DNA of 8,878 nt. It comes from Chloroflexota bacterium (GTDB taxonomy: Bacteria > Chloroflexota > Anaerolineae > Anaerolineales > Anaerolineaceae). The DNA lies in NCBI GenBank assembly GCA_019136175.1, contig JAGVUS010000230.1:1-8878 (forward strand). Reading direction: 5' to 3'. The position numbers and the translations under genes are program-made. The notes under the pieces were generated by a model, which did not search any database, was not told the DNA's origin, and saw nothing but the letters and a program-made list of their open reading frames with translations. Below are positions 6,760 to 8,878 of the stretch, in pieces. Within the stretch, counting starts at the first letter, position 1. Each line of letters starts with the position of its first letter.

Positions 6760-8043
6760 TTAGCGAACAAACGCCTTTCTTCCTGCATAAATTGCAGCGG
6801 TATCCAGTTCCTCTTCGATCCGCATGAGCTGGTTATACTTTTCCACCCGTTCGCCGCGGCAGGGAGCCCCGGTTTTCAGGTGCCCGGTGCTCATGGCAAC
6901 TGTAAAATCAGCAATGAAGCTGTCCACAGTTTCACCGGAGCGGTGCGACACCATTGCACCCCAGCCAGCCTTGCGTGCCATTTCAATGGTGGCAATTGTC
7001 TCGCTGAGTGTGCCAATTTGGTTCAGTTTGATTAAAACCGCATTTGCCACATTCTCCGCAATCCCGCGCGCCACGCGCTGGACATTGGTCACAAACAGGT
7101 CATCGCCCACCAGCTCAATCTGATTGCCAATGGTCTGGTTCAACAGTTTCCAACCATCCCAGTCATCCTCTGCCAAACCATCTTCCAGGACGACAATCGG
7201 GTATTTTTTGACCCAGGAAGCATACATCTCCACCATTTCGGCAGAGGTAACCTTTTTGCCTTCCGTGCGCAGGTGGTAAAAACCATCCTCAAAGAAACCG
7301 CTGGATGCCGGATCCAGTGCAATGGCAATATCGTCACCGGGCTTGTAGCCAGCTTTTTCAATTGCCTTCAGGATGACTTCCACGGCTTCTGCATTGGTTT
7401 TCAGTGCCGGGGCAAAACCGCCCTCGTCGCCCACCCCCGTACTGTATCCGCTGTTTTTTAACACTCCCTTCAGTGCATGATACACTTCGCTTCCCCACCG
7501 CAGGGCTTCGCGGAAATTATCAGCGCCCACCGGGGCAATCATAAATTCCTGCAGGTCCGTTCCCTGCCAGTTGGCATGTACACCCCCATTCAAAATATTG
7601 AACATGGGTACCGGCAGGATACGGGCAGTTACGCCGCCCAGGTAGCGATAAAGCGGAAGTCCCACTTCTTCCGCGGCAGCGCGTGCCACCGCCAGGCTGA
7701 TGCCAAGGATGGCATTTGCGCCAAACCGGCTTTTATTGGGGGTGCCATCCAGGTCCAGCATCGCCTGGTCCACCCCGGCTTGATCCAGGGCATCCATTCC
7801 CAGAATTTTTTCGGCAATGTCATAATTGACGTGCTCAACCGCCTTCAGCACCCCTTTTCCACCATAGCGGGCAGAATCACCATCCCGCAGTTCCAGCGCT
7901 TCGTGGATGCCAGTGGATGCGCCCGATGGCACAGCGGCGCGTCCAGATGCTCCGCTTTCCAGCATAATTTCCACTTCCACGGTTGGATTTCCACGTGAAT
8001 CGAGGATTTCGCGGGCATGTACAAAAACAATTTCACTTTCCAT
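6760..8043 (-). CDS. eno: Enolase (phosphopyruvate hydratase)
   Basis: Cytosolic glycolytic enzyme that converts 2-phosphoglycerate to phosphoenolpyruvate with Mg2+. It is full length at 427 residues. It opens with AREILDSRGNPTVEVE. Expected catalytic and metal residues are all present: His156, Glu166 (LQEFM), Glu207 (GDEGG), Asp244 (ALDPA), Glu287 (LEDGL), Asp314 (VGDDLF), Lys339 (LIKLNQIG), SHRSGET at 366-372 and Lys390. The stretch between His156 and Glu166 (ANWQGTDLQ) is one residue longer than in the E. coli enzyme. ATG 8043 is chosen because GAAGGAG sits 6 nt upstream and family N-termini begin here; an upstream in-frame start at 8124 would overlap the preceding gene. Enolase is classically inhibited by fluoride with phosphate, and eno is a known target of fluoride riboswitches. 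Here it is second in the operon led by the right riboswitch and ends at a strong terminator. Confidence 0.97.
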   Translation of the reverse strand: MESEIVFVHAREILDSRGNPTVEVEIMLESGASGRAAVPSGASTGIHEALELRDGDSARYGGKGVLKAVEHVNYDIAEKILGMDALDQAGVDQAMLDLDGTPNKSRFGANAILGISLAVARAAAEEVGLPLYRYLGGVTARILPVPMFNILNGGVHANWQGTDLQEFMIAPVGADNFREALRWGSEVYHALKGVLKNSGYSTGVGDEGGFAPALKTNAEAVEVILKAIEKAGYKPGDDIAIALDPASSGFFEDGFYHLRTEGKKVTSAEMVEMYASWVKKYPIVVLEDGLAEDDWDGWKLLNQTIGNQIELVGDDLFVTNVQRVARGIAENVANAVLIKLNQIGTLSETIATIEMARKAGWGAMVSHRSGETVDSFIADFTVAMSTGHLKTGAPCRGERVEKYNQLMRIEEELDTAAIYAGRKAFVR

Positions 8044-8049
8044 GATATT

Positions 8050-8056
8050 CTCCTTC
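8050..8056 (-). promoter_or_regulatory. Ribosome binding site of enolase
   Basis: On the minus strand GAAGGAG stands 6 nt before ATG 8043, a near-ideal site. It decides the enolase start against the longer in-frame extension to 8124. Confidence 0.85.
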
Positions 8057-8080
8057 TCTAAACTTTTGTTCGGAAACCTG

Positions 8081-8575
8081 TCAATAGATCCTGGCAAGGT
8101 CCCTGTTTTGTAAACCCAATTCATTCAAAATGCTATTCGTCATGAGGCTGCAAAGCCCGGTGATGGTGGAGGAAAGAGCTTCGTCCAGATCTTCTCCGGG
8201 AAGATTTGCTTCCTTCCCTGCAGATTGTGCCAGGGTGGCGGATACGATTTGCTGAAATGACCTGCCAAACTGCCTCGCTGCTTCCAAAACCGGTTCCGGC
8301 AGTGCAAACGCTGTTCTCATTGGCTGGGCGGCGGGTGTGCCCAGGATACCGTGCAATCCTGCCCGGAACACTGCGATGCCGCATTCCTGCAGGATGCACT
8401 GGTCCAGTTGCCTAAAGATGTCCTGGAGTACAATCAACCATTCCCGGTATTCCATATCCTTATCCTGGATGAAGATTTCCTGAAAAACCTGGAGGGCTGC
8501 CAGTTGATCCGCAAGCAGGTATGCATTATGAAAAAGCTGGCAATCACTGGGTTTTGGAATGGCTGGGGGTTGCAT
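8081..8575 (-). CDS. Unknown helical protein, first gene of the fluoride-riboswitch enolase operon
   Basis: I do not recognise this 164-residue protein. It begins MQPPAIPKPSDCQLFHNAYL, appears almost wholly alpha-helical with amphipathic stretches (about 18-80 and 90-160), has four cysteines (about 12, 60, 65 and 142), and shows no signal peptide, membrane segment or catalytic motif that I can name. The C-terminal half has an acidic turn, NLPGEDLDEAL, followed by a Ser/Thr-rich helix. ATG 8575 is preferred because AGGAG lies 10 nt upstream; the longer frame from a TTG at 8623 would start inside the riboswitch terminator. It is directly behind the right fluoride riboswitch and 37 nt before enolase, so co-transcription and fluoride induction are expected. 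Possible roles are an enolase partner, a fluoride-stress adaptor or a small regulator; none is shown. Confidence 0.72.
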   Translation of the reverse strand: MQPPAIPKPSDCQLFHNAYLLADQLAALQVFQEIFIQDKDMEYREWLIVLQDIFRQLDQCILQECGIAVFRAGLHGILGTPAAQPMRTAFALPEPVLEAARQFGRSFQQIVSATLAQSAGKEANLPGEDLDEALSSTITGLCSLMTNSILNELGLQNRDLARIY

Positions 8576-8600
8576 GAGTCCATCTCTCCTGGAAAACTCT

Positions 8601-8639
8601 AATAAAAAGCCTCTGTCCTGCAAAAATCAGACAGAGGCT
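8601..8639 (-). terminator. Intrinsic terminator, expression platform of right fluoride riboswitch
   Basis: On the minus strand AGCCTCTGTC (complement of 8630-8639) pairs perfectly with GACAGAGGCT (complement of 8608-8617) around a 12-nt loop, followed by TTTTTATT. The 5' arm includes AGCCTC, the strand the aptamer uses for its pseudoknot, so terminator and ligand-bound aptamer exclude each other, exactly as in the left copy. Confidence 0.9.
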
Positions 8640-8695
8640 ATCAGCCATATTCGGCGGTTTGATTGGTAATCCAGCGAGCCTCATCGCTTGTTTAA
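8631..8695 (-). promoter_or_regulatory. Fluoride riboswitch aptamer (crcB motif), right copy
   Basis: Read on the minus strand, the first hairpin is AGCG (8688-8685) with CGCT (8676-8673), and its loop carries GAGGCT (8682-8677). A 12-nt linker follows, containing a possible mini-hairpin GATT/AATC, then the conserved AAACCGCC, a short hairpin GCC (8655-8653)/GGC (8646-8644), and the signature GGCTGATAGCCTCTGT. GAGGCT is a perfect complement of AGCCTC (8639-8634), forming the pseudoknot. This is closer to the family consensus than the left copy (it has AACCGCC). It is expected to turn on the unknown protein and enolase when fluoride is present. Confidence 0.94.
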
Positions 8696-8724
8696 ATTGT
8701 AAGCAGGTTCATCCTGTGCGTCAA
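8696..8724 (-). promoter_or_regulatory. Sigma70-type promoter of the enolase operon
   Basis: On the minus strand, TTGACG (8724-8719) and TACAAT (8701-8696) are separated by exactly 17 nt. Transcription would start about 7 nt later, just before the fluoride aptamer. The -35 box begins 12 nt after the stop of the TPR gene, so the promoter is squeezed directly against its 3' end. Confidence 0.82.
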
Positions 8725-8736
8725 GAGCAATCCAAA

Positions 8737-8878
8737 TCAGGTTTTTGCAAGAGGCGGTTCCGAAAGCCGGGCGGCTTCGGCGCGGTCGCGCCCGGCGGAT
8801 TCCTGCTCGCCCAGCGCTTCGTAGGCATCCGCCCGGAAGCGGAATGCCCGCGCCTGTGCCGGGTCCAGGCGGATGGCT
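8737..8878 (-). CDS. TPR-repeat protein, C-terminal end only
   Basis: The window holds the last 46 residues and the TGA stop (8739-8737). The visible part, AIRLDPAQARAFRFRADAYE followed by ALGEQESAGRDRAEAARL, fits a tetratricopeptide helix pair (the small-residue and aromatic pattern LDP-A--A-----A--LG). It is too short for an ORF list but has clear repeat spacing and a strongly GC-rich codon pattern (46 of 60 bases at 8761-8820). The remainder lies beyond the right edge. Like the acetyltransferase at the left, it contrasts in composition with the fluoride block and is probably chromosomal background. Confidence 0.72.
   Translation of the reverse strand, partial: AIRLDPAQARAFRFRADAYEALGEQESAGRDRAEAARLSEPPLAKT

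Noticed and set aside
7477..7998. Long plus-strand open frame (173 codons) opposite enolase
   Set aside because: It is antisense to a highly conserved enolase, has no motif or ribosome site, and is explained as a shadow frame.
8044..8124. N-terminal extension of enolase to 8124
   Set aside because: It would overlap the preceding gene, and GAAGGAG 6 nt before ATG 8043 plus the family N-terminus fix the shorter start.
1..8878. CRISPR array, tRNA/rRNA genes, insertion sequence or attachment-site repeats
   Set aside because: No regular repeats, cloverleaf candidates, transposase motifs or terminal repeats were seen; the similarity of the two ends is explained by the paralogous riboswitches.

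Overview
This window is best read as a fluoride-response locus. It is bounded on both sides by fluoride (crcB-motif) riboswitches that face inward, and outside these lie ordinary GC-rich genes. The organism looks like an environmental bacterium. The MutS-like pair, the enolase and the BioF2/CelD-type acetyltransferase would fit Chloroflexota (Anaerolineae-like), but that placement is a low-confidence inference from protein style only.

Layout from left to right. At 3-698 (+) is the 3' part of a GC-rich BioF2/CelD-type GNAT acetyltransferase. At 722-826 (+) are a TATAAT -10 element, a fluoride aptamer and an overlapping intrinsic terminator. They control two MutS-like ATPase genes with an ATGA overlap (920-2340 and 2337-3836). 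The first of these is broken: roughly 110-120 nt covering the P-loop (Walker A) are missing and the reading frame shifts there. The second is intact. From 8724 down to 8601 (-) are a good sigma70-type promoter (TTGACG, 17 nt, TACAAT), a second fluoride aptamer and its terminator. They control an unrecognised 164-residue protein and enolase, the classic fluoride-sensitive glycolytic enzyme, which ends at a strong intrinsic terminator (6709-6743). Further along the same strand are a histidine-phosphatase-family protein, a zinc-ribbon/HEAT-like protein, and a P-type ATPase that keeps all catalytic domains but has lost most of its membrane domain. The two transcription units converge at about 3837-3878. 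At the right edge is the 3' end of a GC-rich TPR protein (minus strand).

How the parts may work together. Fluoride binding should stabilise each aptamer pseudoknot, and this uses the same bases that form the 5' arm of the terminator. Both units should therefore switch on when fluoride rises. Raising enolase is a direct answer to fluoride inhibition of that enzyme. The MutS-like pair, the unknown protein and possibly the downstream phosphatase and ATPase-like genes would be accessory parts. No CrcB/Fluc or EriC-F exporter is in the window. The most interesting points are the paired inward riboswitches, the unknown enolase-linked protein, the membrane-poor P-type ATPase, the Walker-A deletion, and a possible second switch in the mutS leader.
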